Positions 36,290-48,567 of a DNA stretch of 64,000 bases are shown here, in pieces. The notes beneath the pieces are model-generated. The model did no database searches. It saw only the letters and a list, made by a program, of their open reading frames with translations, and was not told the origin of the DNA. The DNA lies in contig JAVTVY010025216.1 of the NCBI GenBank assembly GCA_036873755.1, forward strand, positions 50,777 through 114,776, given 5' to 3'. The stretch comes from Hanleya hanleyi. Lineage: Eukaryota > Mollusca > Polyplacophora > Lepidopleurida > Hanleyidae. Both the position numbers and the translations under genes were made by a program. Positions within the stretch are counted from its first letter, which is position 1, and every line of letters begins with the position of its first letter.

Positions 36290-37960
36290 TTTGGTATGTC
36301 GTTATGATTGGTTGGAAATGAATGTCACAAATGGCTCACATCAAAGCAAGTAGCAACTGAACCAAGTGAATATGGGATAAGTGTATGAAACACGTCTGAA
36401 TATCTGATAATTAGTATTTTGAATAGCTAATCTTGGATGAATTTCCATCAGACATACAAGAGACTCACAACTGGACAGTGTGTGATCATGCCGATTATGT
36501 TGAATGTAAGATGGAAAGCAAGATCCGTCATGAAGGGTGTGATGCGACAGCCTACAGTACTGATTGTTACTCGGTGAGTATATCACACTACCATGTTGCC
36601 AAATATGTATTATAAACCAAAACAAACGTGACCTTTCGCGTTTTGAGTCATTGTAATGGATTACCACAATTCTAAGCGATGCTTTCATTTTACTTCAATA
36701 ACGTTGGAATGTTGAATTGATCCTTCTTGTAGCAGACAAATGGTAGCATCAACATGTCGACCAACTTTACAGGCACATCAGGGGAGATAATCTAAGTTGT
36801 CTCCCCTACTCTGTCTGCCAAGGAAGTGTTTACCAGCTCGCGTTCATATCATATTGAAAATCCGGTATTCAAAGCATGCATTATGATTCACTTTCACCAC
36901 GAATTATAATATAATTGGATAGAAATTGTTTCCAGAAATTCCGCACTTCTTCTCACTTTGCTCTCTATTTCCATTTGTTCTATCCAGGATTTTGGTAGTT
37001 GTTTAGAGTATGATAAGTTATGACATCCCTGAAACTAATACATCGACGCCGAAGGGTAGTTTGCACATCCGGTCAGAATTTAAAGATGGATGAACTTCAA
37101 AAAAGATATCAGAATCTATTTTTAAAGCAATGCATTCCCAACTGAACTTTTGAGCATAATATCTTGTTTTCCAAGCAGGAGATATTGGCCTACACACTGA
37201 CAGTAATTCTTGCTCTGCGACAGTTGAATCTCCATCATAACAATTTTGTAAGTTTTCAAATCGCAAAGATAGTTATACCTTTAAATGTTCTGTAATTTAA
37301 GACTCAACGATTTTTTCAAGAGTCCCAGAACCACTCTTACTAACCACACATTGATGTGACTGATGCACACACACAGACTTCCAAAGACGAGAGCGTGATT
37401 ATCTTTAATATCATTTTTGTTGATTGAAGCTGAATTATAAGTCTTATCAGTGGAAACTATAAACTTCATATTTCTTGAGAAGAAATACAACGCAATTGAT
37501 GAGATATTCCATTGATCAAAATTCCAAAATGTATGTGCATGTTATTTATAGTCCGATAAACAGAATGAGAATTTCCGTGCTAAATATTGCTACTAACGTA
37601 AAGCAGGTTTCTTCTCATAATTGACAAGTTACATGGTTCTGTAAATCTGTGAGAATATTAATCAGTTAACAAATTTCAGGTGCATGGACAGGTAACAATC
37701 CTTAAAAGTTCAGCAGGCTGATACGCCATCAAATTGAAGGTTTATGGAGATCTCGAGAACGCTGTTGGACCTGTAGGACTGTTATGATTTTGAATCTAAT
37801 CCCGACAGGCGTGTGAGATCAAACTTGGAAATGTCGCCATTGGCACACATCAAAGCGAGTGGCAACTGTACCAAGTGGATATGGGATAAGTGGGCGAATC
37901 CCATCTAGATTGCTATCAGTAATAATTTCGAATAGATACATAATATGAGATAAGATGTCT
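36290..37960. repeat. Oldest, diverged copy of the P-Q-S module block
   Basis: Contains blocks also found in the tandem array: GAATGTCACAAATGG...CACATCAAAGC, ATCAGGGGAGATAATCTAAG, the Q segment (37.05-37.52 kb) and the S/M segment (GTTACATGGTTCTGTAAATC and TTTCAGGTGCATGGACAGG at about 37.63-37.70 kb). More diverged than the copies at 39-50 kb. Confidence 0.6.
37018..37214 (-). CDS. Candidate terminal exon inside a Q module
   Basis: After an acceptor (TTCAACTGTCGCAG) the minus strand is open for 64 codons to a TAA: CRPISPAWKTRYYAQKFSWE ... SDIFFEVHPSLNSDRMCKLP. Copies of the same module near 49.1 and 44.9 kb keep most of this frame but have a stop where this copy reads HPSLNSDRM. It also starts in phase 1. 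The product is unknown; it could be the source exon of the amplified module or a lucky open copy. Confidence 0.3.
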
Positions 37961-37964
37961 GGTC

Positions 37965-38140
37965 CGTTATTCATTATCATAGTCGTAGCACTAAAAACAT
38001 GGACTAGTTTCCGACAAGAGAGAAGCCACCAAGAGTTTTCAACGATGCCGGCAAGGCATCATGCTATTCCAAACATAGCAAATCCGTATCGCTGATCGAT
38101 TTAATTTTAAAGTCGTTATCTAGAGAATGATGTGTCTCAG
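37965..38140 (-). repeat. Fragment of the RT element 3' region
   Basis: CAACGATGCCGGCAAGGCAT and AAATCCGTATCGCTGATC match copies A and B in the same orientation. Confidence 0.55.
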
Positions 38141-38749
38141 CCACGCTTTGTGTATGTTATATGACTATCAAACGGGGTGTATTGTTCGAAAGTTGAATGT
38201 GGTCACGATTGGAAATTCTGGTATGCTGAGTCCCAATCTCCTGGCTTCGATTGCATATACTTTTCGTCTAAACGGCTGCAGGAATGATCTCTGCCCCACC
38301 GTAGTAAAAATGTAGAACGGAAGGAACAGTTCGCATGATTCGATGATATTCCACTGGTTTGGCGTTTTGATTGGCATGGATCATCAACGCGTGATGGATA
38401 ATGTATGAATGAAAGAACGTACGGGCTCTATTTTTAGGTTGTAGCCATAGATACCTACCCCTCCCATCTCAGTCATTTTTTCAATCAAATGTCCGCCATT
38501 GTGTTGCTAAGCCGAGTCACAGCTCTGTAAATTGTGTAAAACTGCTCTACACAAAAATAGTTCGTTTGCGTTTGTCTTGATAGAGTACCGTACTGATGTT
38601 ATTCGTGACATAATTGAAATATATAATGGCATGGTTGACATAACTGCATAGCTAGAAACTAAATGGTGTGACATGTTTCGCTTAATACACCGCGCGCATA
38701 ATAATGTAACAGCTCATTACATTTTTGTTGCCTGTGGGTGAGATTAGAT
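38141..38749. other. Intergenic, nothing identified
   Basis: No feature recognised. Includes short AT-rich and TATA-like runs without context. Confidence 0.35.
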
Positions 38750-39010
38750 TTTAAGCTGTTTGTAAAAAGCGGAAAACGGATCAAGGCTTCGTGAATGGCT
38801 GAATCCGTCATGAATGGTGTGATGCGACCCCCAACAATACTGGATGATACATTCGTTATTATTGCACACTCCGCAGTAGCCAATTCTGTATTATAAAACA
38901 ACATAAACGGGACCTTTCGCGCTGTGGTCCATTGTAATGGATTGTCCATATCAATCAATGATCTTAATATACTTGATTAACCTTGGAATGTTGCAATGAT
39001 CCGACTCGCA
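38750..39010. repeat. Diverged partial P module
   Basis: GAATCCGTCATGAATGGTGTGATGCGAC and GACCTTTCGCG...GTCCATTGTAATGGATT correspond to the block at 36.52-36.66 kb and, more distantly, to the P modules of the array. Confidence 0.55.
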
Positions 39011-39136
39011 TCGAGGATAATGGTAGCATCGACGTTACTACTTTTCCCATGACGTAGATGCAAATTATCACAGGGATCACTTTTGGTTGTTATGAAGTTT
39101 TTAGAAATGTGCTATCAGTGGATTTGAATGTTGTGT

Positions 39137-40460
39137 CATATGACGTCTTGTCAGTATGCCAGCATCGTTTCCACCACACTGTTAATGTTGCGTTTAATTA
39201 TTGCCTGTATATGGTGAGATTATCTGGTGGAAGTTTCGTCCCCGAGGCTTGCCAGTGAGTGTCAATCAGTTAACAAATTTCAGGTCATTTACAGATAGAA
39301 ATCCCTAAAATTGAATCAGGCTGCCACAAAATTTGACCCGACATCACAAAAAGGTAAATGGATATCTAGAGAACGCTGTTCGACTTGAAGGACTACTATG
39401 ATTTCGAATCTAGGCTTGACAAGCGTGTAAGGCCTACTTGGAATGAATGTCACCAATGACACACATCAAAGCAAGTAGCAACTGGACCAAGTGAATGAAA
39501 CACGTCTGGGTAGTATGTGATTATGTTGATCTCAAGGGGAATGTATGCTTTGTTTGCTGAATGTAGGCCCGTGTGTGGTCCCAGTTGGAAATTTGTGGGA
39601 AGCAAGATCCCTCATGGAGGGTTTGATGCAACAACCTACAGTACTGAGTAGTACATAAATGTGGCCTTCCGCGTTGTGGTTCATTGTTCATGATTCGGCT
39701 TGTAGCGGGAAATAGTAGCATCAACGTAACCACTTTAGCTGTATTTACAATCCACCAGCTCATCAGGCATATCAGGGGAGATAATCTAAGTTGTCTCCCA
39801 TACTCTGTCTGGCAAAATAGTGTTGACCAACTTGTATTTATATCATATTGAAAATCCATTATTCAAAACATGCATAATGATTCATTTTCACTTCGAATTA
39901 TAATAAGATTAGATAGAAATTGTATCCTGAAATTCCTCTCTCTTTACCCCGTTTCCATATGCTTTATACGGGACATAAGTAGTTATTCAGATTTTTCCCA
40001 AGGTGTATGAAAAGTTATGACATATTGTACGCCGAAGGGTAGTTCCACATTCGGTCAGAATATCAAGAAGCATGAACTTCAAAGAAGATATCAGATTCTA
40101 TTTTTAAAGCAATGCACTCCCAACGGAACTTTTGAGAATAATATTTTGTTTTCCAAGCTGGAGATATTGGCCTACACAGTACACATGTCCACCATGGCAA
40201 TTTGCAAGTTTTCAAATCGCTGCGGTTGCTAAATGTTATGTAATTTAAGACTCAAAGCAATTTTTCAAAGGAGTTAAGAATCAGCCTTACTAACCAGATC
40301 TTGGTACTAGTTGATACACCCACAAACTTTCAGAAGCCTGGGCGTGACTATTATTCTCTCGCGAACTACAAGTCTTGTCAGCTGAAACTTGAAACTACAT
40401 ATTTCTTGAGAAGGAATACAACACAACTGATTAGATATTCCATTTATTAATATTCCAAAG
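39137..40460 (+). repeat. P-linker-Q block without minisatellite
   Basis: Starts at CATATGACGTCTTGTCAGTA and runs through the linker (GGGGAGATAATCTAAGTTGTC) to the Q module (CTGGAGATATTGGCCTACAC ... TATTCCATTTATTAATATTC). The same order is seen at 48.03-49.47 kb, and with the linker deleted at 44.26-45.25 kb. Confidence 0.8.
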
Positions 40461-40544
40461 GAGGTGTTCGCTTTAGATGGATATTTTTCCCTTCAGAGTC
40501 GATCTCTGCTGCTCTATTGTCTCTCTCCGAACCGGCCGGTAAAT

Positions 40545-41380
40545 TGTGACGTAATGGTATTCCCCAACTCTATTTGTAACTGATGGTATTTTCGGCAGAC
40601 AATAACTCATTTGAGAACAGGAATTTTAATGCAAAATGTTGATACTAATGTGCAAGGAGGGATGTCATTTTCATACTGGTGCAGTTACTTCGTCGATGGA
40701 GTATCAATGTATCGAAGTGCAGCTTCTTTTACACCTATCGATACAACTGTAAATGACCAACACAAATTTGTAAACACCGCCTGTATGTCAGTAACCGAGC
40801 TCCAGGTCTGCCAACCATCTAAATCAAGGTGAATATTTATGTGACCACATGAGAGCCTACATTTACCTTACAATGCATGTGTCCCTTTTCACGAATATAT
40901 ATTCGCATACTGTCCAGATATGGTTGACTACATAGCTGATTCAGAATCATCTCAGATTACGTAGCTATTCAAAACGCCAATTGACAGCTATCAAATTGGA
41001 TTCAACCATTAATACCATATTAACTTGTCCCTGCTCCATATGATGTGTGCCATTTGTGACATTCATTTCCAAGTTTGGTCTTACATGCCTCTAACACCTA
41101 GATTCAGAATCATAGTAGTCCTTCAGGTCTACCGGCATTCTCGAGATCTCCACTTACTTTCTTGTGATAGTGTTTCAAGTTTTAGATCAGTCTGTTGCCA
41201 TTTCTGGGGATTGTTACCTGTAAATTAACTGAAATTTGTTGATTGACTGATACTCCCACAGACTTGCAGAACCATGTAACTGGACCAATATGAGAAGAAC
41301 ATCCCTCCTTCTCGTTATTATCAATACTTTGCAGTGAAATTTCCATTTCCATTAAATAATTTACAAATTAAAGGAGGTGT
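40545..41380 (-). repeat. S module, inverted relative to the tandem units
   Basis: Reverse complement of 45246-46050 and 49470-50270. On the plus strand an open stretch (40611-40832, GILMQNVDTNVQGGMSFSYW) follows an acceptor-like TTTTCGGCAG and ends at a donor-like AAG|GTGAAT. Confidence 0.75.
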
Positions 41381-41584
41381 TCGGTTTGACCGTATTTTTT
41401 TTCTTAGTGTGTTGCGTTTATAAACCGAAAATATAATTTCCTCTTGTTTACTTTAAAAGTTTCATATTCTCAATTTTCACCGAGAAGACATTTGTCAAAA
41501 AAATATTACGAGTATTAGAAAATAAGCATTTGTTTGTTTTTGCAATTTTTGGCGATATTCTTGAAGGGAATTTCCTTCATATAT

Positions 41585-41690
41585 AAAATATGACACCTTT
41601 AGCCAAAACGAGTCTTACATATCGAAATGCGGTAGGTTTGATCCAAAATGATACTGAAGAATCGTTTTGGTTAAAGGTGTCATATTTTCA
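41585..41690. repeat. Small inverted repeat
   Basis: AAAATATGACACCTTTAGCC and its inverse GGTTAAAGGTGTCATATTTT form arms of about 33 bp separated by about 45 bp. It could be a minimal MITE or a hairpin. Confidence 0.55.
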
Positions 41691-41784
41691 TAATATTGAA
41701 ATATGTCAAAACGCTTGTAATGCTCTGAAAGGGTGTAGTTCACCGCCATTCGGCACATGATTCCTCAAGCTGATAATTGTAACA

Positions 41785-41873
41785 GCTGCTTGGCCGAATG
41801 GTTACATTGTCGGACTATAGATTAAAAGAAAGCTGACAGTTTGGTTCGAATCCCCAAATCTCCGAGTTTTTTT
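41785..41873 (+). pseudogene. tRNA-like sequence (tRNA pseudogene or SINE head)
   Basis: Box A-like TGGCCGAATGG at 41791 and a perfect box B GGTTCGAATCC at 41843 are correctly ordered. A CTATAGA loop resembling a tRNA-Tyr anticodon arm lies between them. Several T runs (pol III terminators) start at 41867. The acceptor and T stems do not pair properly, so it is not a functional tRNA. No SINE tail was defined. Confidence 0.45.
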
Positions 41874-41879
41874 ATTTTT

Positions 41880-42336
41880 TTATTTTTTTTCATTTCTTCC
41901 TTTTCTCTCCCATCTTCATTTTGGACTTGCAATGGTGACGTAAAATAAAGACATGGAACCCCTAACACACATGATACCTTATTTTATTATAATTCGTGAA
42001 TAGAATTGCACACAAACAACTCCACACACACAGTCAGACCACTTGTTCAGTATTTGAATATTCTGACGATCCAGCAGAGCAAAAAATTAATTGTTATACA
42101 TATATAATTTCGTCTTAGGGCAGCGAAAAGTTGTAACTATGAATTGAAAAGTTATAAAGTTAAACTTGTCTTATATCATGGCCTTTATCAAGGAAATGAC
42201 CCTCAATAAGTCGGTTTATATATTAATATAACTGATTATTGTTCGTAAATATGTGGGTCGTTCATGAAAATACTAATGGTAACCGTATGAGAATATGAAC
42301 CAGAATTTCCCAATAGACTGGCCTCACCTGTCTGAA
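41880..42336. other. AT-rich intergenic
   Basis: Homopolymeric T/A runs followed by unremarkable sequence up to the first tandem unit. Confidence 0.35.
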
Positions 42337-45300
42337 GTCATGTCAGTCCAACAAAAATTGGCAGACAGTTTTGACCCCATGTGACAAATAAAATATTTTC
42401 ACAAAACCCCGGATCGGATTGATTTGAACAAATGATCATGGATTAGTCGTATTGTCAAAAGACATACCGGTACACTCTACTTGAGGAGAGATTCCAAATA
42501 CCAATATCAATTAATATTTTTGATACACAATAATTCACCTAAGAATAGGACGTGCAATGCAAATATTGATAATACTGTACAAGGGAGGAAGTTTTTTTCA
42601 CACTTGTCCAGTTATGTGGTCCTTGAAGTCTGAGATAGTACCAGTCAGACTACAAAGTACCCCTCCCCGTGTCAGTAACTGCACTCCTCCAGATCAGAAG
42701 GATCAATCATAATATGATGATCATTGATGATCTTACCACATCTCTGAGGATTAAATTTAACTGCCAATATTTAAGTAAAAAAAAACATGCATCCCCTCTG
42801 TAAATGATGTAATCACATGCTGCCCAACGTGTGGATCCCATGTCATATTCAAATTCACCTTATGCAATGTACATATTCAAAATACTAGTTTGCTGAATTC
42901 ACTAACCTGTATTTATGTAACAAGAGACAACACCTGGTCTCGTCATTTTCACCTGGTCTTATTACTAACCTCATATTCACCTAACAAGAGAGAACACCTG
43001 GTCTCATCAGTTTCACCTGGTCTTATCATTGACTTCATATTCACCTAAGAAGAGAGAACACCTGATCTCATCAGTTTCATCTGGTCTTATCACTAATTTC
43101 ATATTCACATAACAAGAGAGAACACCTGGTCTCATCAGTTTCACCTGGTCTTATCACTGACTTCATATTCACCTAATAAGAGAGAACACCTGATCTCATC
43201 AATTTCATCTGGTCTGATCACTAATTTCATATTCACATAAGAGAGAACACCTGGTCTCATCAGTTTCACCTGGTCTTATCGCCAACGACATATTTACCTA
43301 ACTAAGAAGAACACCTGATGTCATCAGTTTCAACTTCACCTCGTCTTATCGCCAACCACATATTTACCTAACTAGGGAGAACACCTGATATCATCAGTTT
43401 CATCTGGTCTTATCACTAATTTCATATTTACATAACAAGAGAGAACACCTGGTCTCATCAGTTCCAATTGGTCTTATCGCCAACCACATATTTATTTAAC
43501 TAGGGAGAACACCTGGTATCATCAGTTTCATCTTCACCTAGTCTTATCACCAACCACATATTTACCTAACTAGGAGATAAATATATTAATTTACTTAATT
43601 CACTAGCCTGATATTCACCTAACAAGAGAGGACACCTGGTATCATCAGTTTCACCTGATTTTATCACTAACCTCATATTCACCTAACAAGAGAGAACACC
43701 TGGTCTCATCAGTTCTCCTGGTCTTATCACTAACTTCATATTCACCTAACAAGAGAGAACACCTGATCTCGTCAGTTTCACCTGGTCTTATCACTAATTT
43801 CATATTCACCTAACAAGAGAGAACACCTGATCTCGTCAGTTTCACCTGGTCTTATCACTAATTTCATATTCACCTAACAAGAGAAAACACCTGGTCTCGT
43901 CAGTTTCACCTGGTCTTATCACTAACGTCATATTCAGTTTCATCTCGTGTTATCACTAATTTCATATTCACATAACAAGAGAGAAGGTCTCATCAGCCTC
44001 ACCTGGTTTTATCACTAACTTCATATTCACCTAACAAGAGAGAACACCTGATCTCATCAGTTTCATCTGGTTTTGTCACTAATTTCATATTCACATAACA
44101 AGAGAGAACACCGGGTCTTATCAGTTTCACCTGGTCTTATCGCCAACCACATATTTACCTAACTAGGGAGAACACCTGGTATTATCGGTTTCACCTGGTC
44201 TTATCGCCAACCACCTATTTACCTAACTATGTAGAACAACTGCTATCATCAGTTTCAACTTGGTCATATGACGTCTTGTCAGTATGCCAGCATCGTTTCC
44301 GCCACACTTTTAATGTTGCGTTTAATTATTGCCTGTATATGGTGAGATTATCGGGTGGAAGTTTCGTCCCCGAGGCTTGCCAGTGAGTGTCAATCAGTTA
44401 ACAAATTTCAGGTCATTTACAGATAGAAATCCCTAAAATTGAATCCGGCTGCCACAAAATTTGAATCGACATCACAAAAAGGTAAATGGAGATCTAAAGA
44501 ACGCTGTTCGACTTGGATGACGACTATGATTTCGAATCTAGGCTTGAGAAGCGTGTAAGTCCTACTTGGAATGAATGTCACCAATGGCACACATCAAAGC
44601 AAGTAGCAATTGGATCAAGTGAATGAAACACGTCTGGGTAGTATGTGACTATGTTGATGTCAACGTGAGTGTCTGCTTTGTTTGTTGAATGTGGGCCTGT
44701 GTGTGGTCCCAGTTGGAAATTTGTGGGAAGCACGATCCCTCATGGAGGGTTTGATGCAACAACCTACAGTACTGAGTGGTACATAAATGTGGCCTTCCGC
44801 GTTGTGGTTCATTGTTCATGATTCGGCTTGTAGCGGGAAAATAGTAGCATCAAAAAGCATGAACTTCAAAAAAGATATCAGATTCTATTTTTAAAGCAAT
44901 GCACTCCCAACTGAACTTTTGAGCATGATATTTTGCTTTCCAAGCTGGAGATATTGGCCTACAAAATACACATGTCCACCATGGCAATTTGCAAGTTTTC
45001 AAATCGCTGAGGTAGCTAAACGTTCTGTAATTTAAGACTCAAGCAATTTTGCAAAGGAGTTAAGAATCAGCCTTACTAACCACATCTTGGTACTGGTTGA
45101 TACACCCACAAACTTTCAGAAGCTTGGGCGTGACTATTATTCTCTCGCGAATTACAAGTCTTGTCAGCTGAAACTTGAAACTACATATTTCTTGAGAAGG
45201 AATACAACACAACTGATTAGATATTCCATTTATTAATATTCCAAATTTAATTTGTAAATTATTTAATGGAAATGGAAATTTCACTGCAAAGTATTGATAA

Positions 45301-46060
45301 TAACGAGAAGGGGGGATGTTCTTCTCATATTGGTCCAGTTACATGGTTCTGCAAGTCTGTGGGGGTATCAGTCAATCAACAAATTTCAGTTACATTTACA
45401 GGTAACAATCCCCAGAAATGGCAACAGACTGATCTAAAACTTGAAACACTATCACAAGAAAGTAAGTGGAGATCTAGAGAATGCCGGTAGACTTGAAGGA
45501 CTACTATGATTCTGAATCTAGGTGTTACAGGCATGTAAGACCAAACTTGGAAATGAATGTCACAAATGGCACACATCATATAGAGTAGGGACAAGTTAAT
45601 ATGGTATTAATGGCTGAATCCAATCTGATAGCTGTCAATTGGCGTTTTGAATAGCTACATAATCTGAGATGAATTTGAATCAGCCATGTAGTCAGCCATA
45701 TCTGGACAGTAAGCGAATATATATTCGTGAAAAGGGATACATGCATTGTAAGGTAAATGTAGGCTCTCATGTGGTCACATAAATATTCACCTTGATTTAG
45801 ATGGTTGGCAGATCTGGAGCTCAGTTACTGACATACAGGCGGTGTTTACAAATTTGTGTTGGTCATTTACAGTTGTATCGATAGATGTAAAAGAAGCTGC
45901 AATTCGATACATTGATACTCCATCGACGAAGTAACTGCACCAGTATGAAAATGACATCCCTCCTTGCACATTAGTATCAACATTTTGCATTAAAATTCCT
46001 GTTCTCAAATGAGTTATTGTCTGCCGAAAATACCACAAGTTACAAATAGGTGAACTCTAA
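42337..46060 (+). repeat. Higher-order tandem unit 1 (3.7 kb)
   Basis: Begins at GTCATGTCAGTCCAACAAAA. Order: cap (42337-42916), 64-bp minisatellite, P module, Q module, S module. The P-Q linker of about 0.4 kb is absent (junction at about 44855, GCATCAAAAAGCATGAAC). Confidence 0.8.
42917..44262 (+). repeat. 64-bp minisatellite, array 1
   Basis: Units contain CACCTGGTCTCATCAGTTTC, then ACCTGGTCTTATCACTAAC, TTCATATTCACCTAA and CAAGAGAGAA. Successive CACCTGG starts at 42931 and 42995 give 64 bp. There are about 20 units, with a variant subtype (CGCCAACCACATATTTACC, ACTAGGGAG) interspersed in the same order as in the other arrays. Confidence 0.9.
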
Positions 46061-46636
46061 GTCATGTCAGTCCAAGAAAAATTGGCAGACAATTTTGACC
46101 CCATGTGACAAATAAAATATTTTCACAAAACCCCGGATCGGATTGATTTGAACAAATGATCATGGATTAGTCGTATTGGCAAAAGACATACCGGTACACT
46201 CTGCTTGAGGAGAGATTCAAAATATTAATATCAATTAATATTTTTGATACACAATAATTCGCCTAAGAATGGGACGTGCAATGCAAATATTGATAATACT
46301 TCACAAGGGAGGAAGTTTTTTTCACACTTGTCCAGTTATGTGGTCCTTGAAGTCTGAGATAGTTCCAGTCAAACTACAAAGTACACCTCCCCGTGTCAGT
46401 AACTGCACTCCTCCAGATTAGAAGGATCAATCATAATATGATGATCAATGATGATCTTACCACATCTCTGAGGATTTTTAACTGCCAATATTTCAGTAAA
46501 AAAAACATGCATCCCCTCTGTAAATGATGTAATCACATGCTGCCCAACGTGTGGATCCCATGTCTTATTCAAATTCACCGTATGCAATGTACATATTCAA
46601 AATACTAATTTGCTGAATTCACTAACCTGATATTCA

Positions 46637-48034
46637 TGTAACAAGAGACAACACCTGGTCTCGTCATTTTCACCTGGTCTTATTACTAACCTCATATTCA
46701 CCTAACAAGAGAGAACACCTGGTCTCATCAGTTTCACCTGATCTTATCACTGACTTCATGTTCACCTAAGAAGAGAGAACACCTGGTCTCATCAGTTTCA
46801 TCTGGTCTTATCACTAATTTCATGTTCACATAACAAGAGAGAACACCTGGTCTCATCAGTTTCACCTGGTCTTATCACTAACTTCATATTCACCTAACAA
46901 GAGAGAACACCTGATCTCATCAGTTTCAACTGGTCTTATCACTAATTTCATATTCACATAACAAGAGAGAACACCTGGTCTCATCAGTTTCACCTGGTCT
47001 TATCGCCAACGACATATTTACCTAACTAAGAAGAACACCTGGTGTCATCAGTTTCAACTTCACCTGGTCTTATCGCCAACCACATATTTACCTAACTAGG
47101 GAGAACACCTGATATCATCAGTTTCATCTGGTCTTATCACTAATTTACATATTTACATAACAAGAGAGAACACCTGGTCTCATCAGTTTCACCTGGTCTT
47201 ATCGCCAACCACATATTTATTTAACTAGGGAGAACACCTGGTATCATCAGTTTCATCTTCACCTGGTCTTATCACCAACCACATATTTACCTAACTAGGC
47301 GATACAAATATTAATTTGCTGAATTCACTAACCTGATATTCACCTAACAAGAGAGGACACCTGGCATCATTAGTTTCACCTGATTTTATCACCAACTTCA
47401 TATTCATCTAACAAGAGAGAACACCTGGTCTCATCAGTTTCACCTGGTGTTATCACTAACTTCATATTCACCTAACAAGAGAGAACACCTGGTCTCGTCA
47501 GTTTCACCTGGTCTTATTACTAACCTCATATTCACCTAACAAGAGAGAACACCTGATCTCATCAGTTTCATCTGGTGTTATCACTAATTTCATATTCACA
47601 TAACAAGAGAGAACACCTGGTCTCATCAGTTTCACCTGGTCTTATCACTAACTTCATATTCACCTAATAAGAGAGAACACCTGATCTCATCAGTTTCATC
47701 TGGTTTTATCACTAATTTCATATTCACATAACAAAAGAGAACACCGGGTCTCATCAGTTTCACCGGGTCTTACCGCCAACCACATGTTTACCTAACTAGG
47801 AAGAACACCTGGTATCTTCAGTTTCAACTTCACCTGGTCTTATCGCCAACCACATATTTACCTAGCTAGGGAGAACACCTGGTATTATCAGTTTCATCTG
47901 GTCTTATCACTAATTTCATATTCACATAACAAGAGAGAACACCTGGTTTCATCAGTTCACCTGGGCTTATCGCCAACCACATATTTACCTAACTATGGAG
48001 AACAACTGGTTTCATCAGTTTCAACTTGGTCATA
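46637..48034 (+). repeat. 64-bp minisatellite, array 2
   Basis: Same unit as array 1. The order of regular and CGCCAACCACATATT subtypes broadly parallels array 1, so the arrays were copied along with the larger unit. Confidence 0.9.
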
Positions 48035-48445
48035 TGACGTCTTGTCAGTATGCCAGCATCGTTTCCACCACACTTTTAATGTTGCGTTTAATTATTGCCT
48101 GTATATGGTGAGATTATCTGGTGGAAGTTTCGCCCCCGAGGCTTGTCAGTGAGTGTCAATCAGTTAACAAATTTCAGGTCATTTACAAATAGAAATCCCT
48201 AAAATTGAATCCGGCTGCCACAAAATTTGAACCGACATCACAAAAAGGTAAATGGAGATCTAGAGAACGCTGTTCGACTTGAAGGACTACTATGCTTTCG
48301 AATCTAGGCTTCAGAAGCGTGTAAGGCCTACTTGGAATGAATGTCACCAATGGCACACATCAAAGCCAGTATCAACTGGACCAAGTGAATGAAACACGTC
48401 TGAGTAGTATGTGATTATGTTGATGTCAACGAGAATGTATGCTTT

Positions 48446-48567
48446 GTTTGTTGAATGTAGGCCTGTGTTGTTGAATGTAGGCCCGTGTTGTTGAATGTAG
48501 GCCCGTGTTGTTGAATGTAGGCCCGTGTTGTTGAATGTAGGCCCGTGTTGTTGAATGTAGGCCTGTG
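48446..48567 (+). repeat. 20-bp tandem repeat, about 6 copies
   Basis: GTTGAATGTAGGCCCGTGTT is repeated. The equivalent P modules at about 39.56 and 44.68 kb carry a single copy, so this is a local expansion in unit 2 only. Confidence 0.85.

Noticed and set aside
42917..44262. Possible CRISPR array
   Set aside because: Units are contiguous 64-bp minisatellite copies with no unique spacers, and the genome is eukaryotic.
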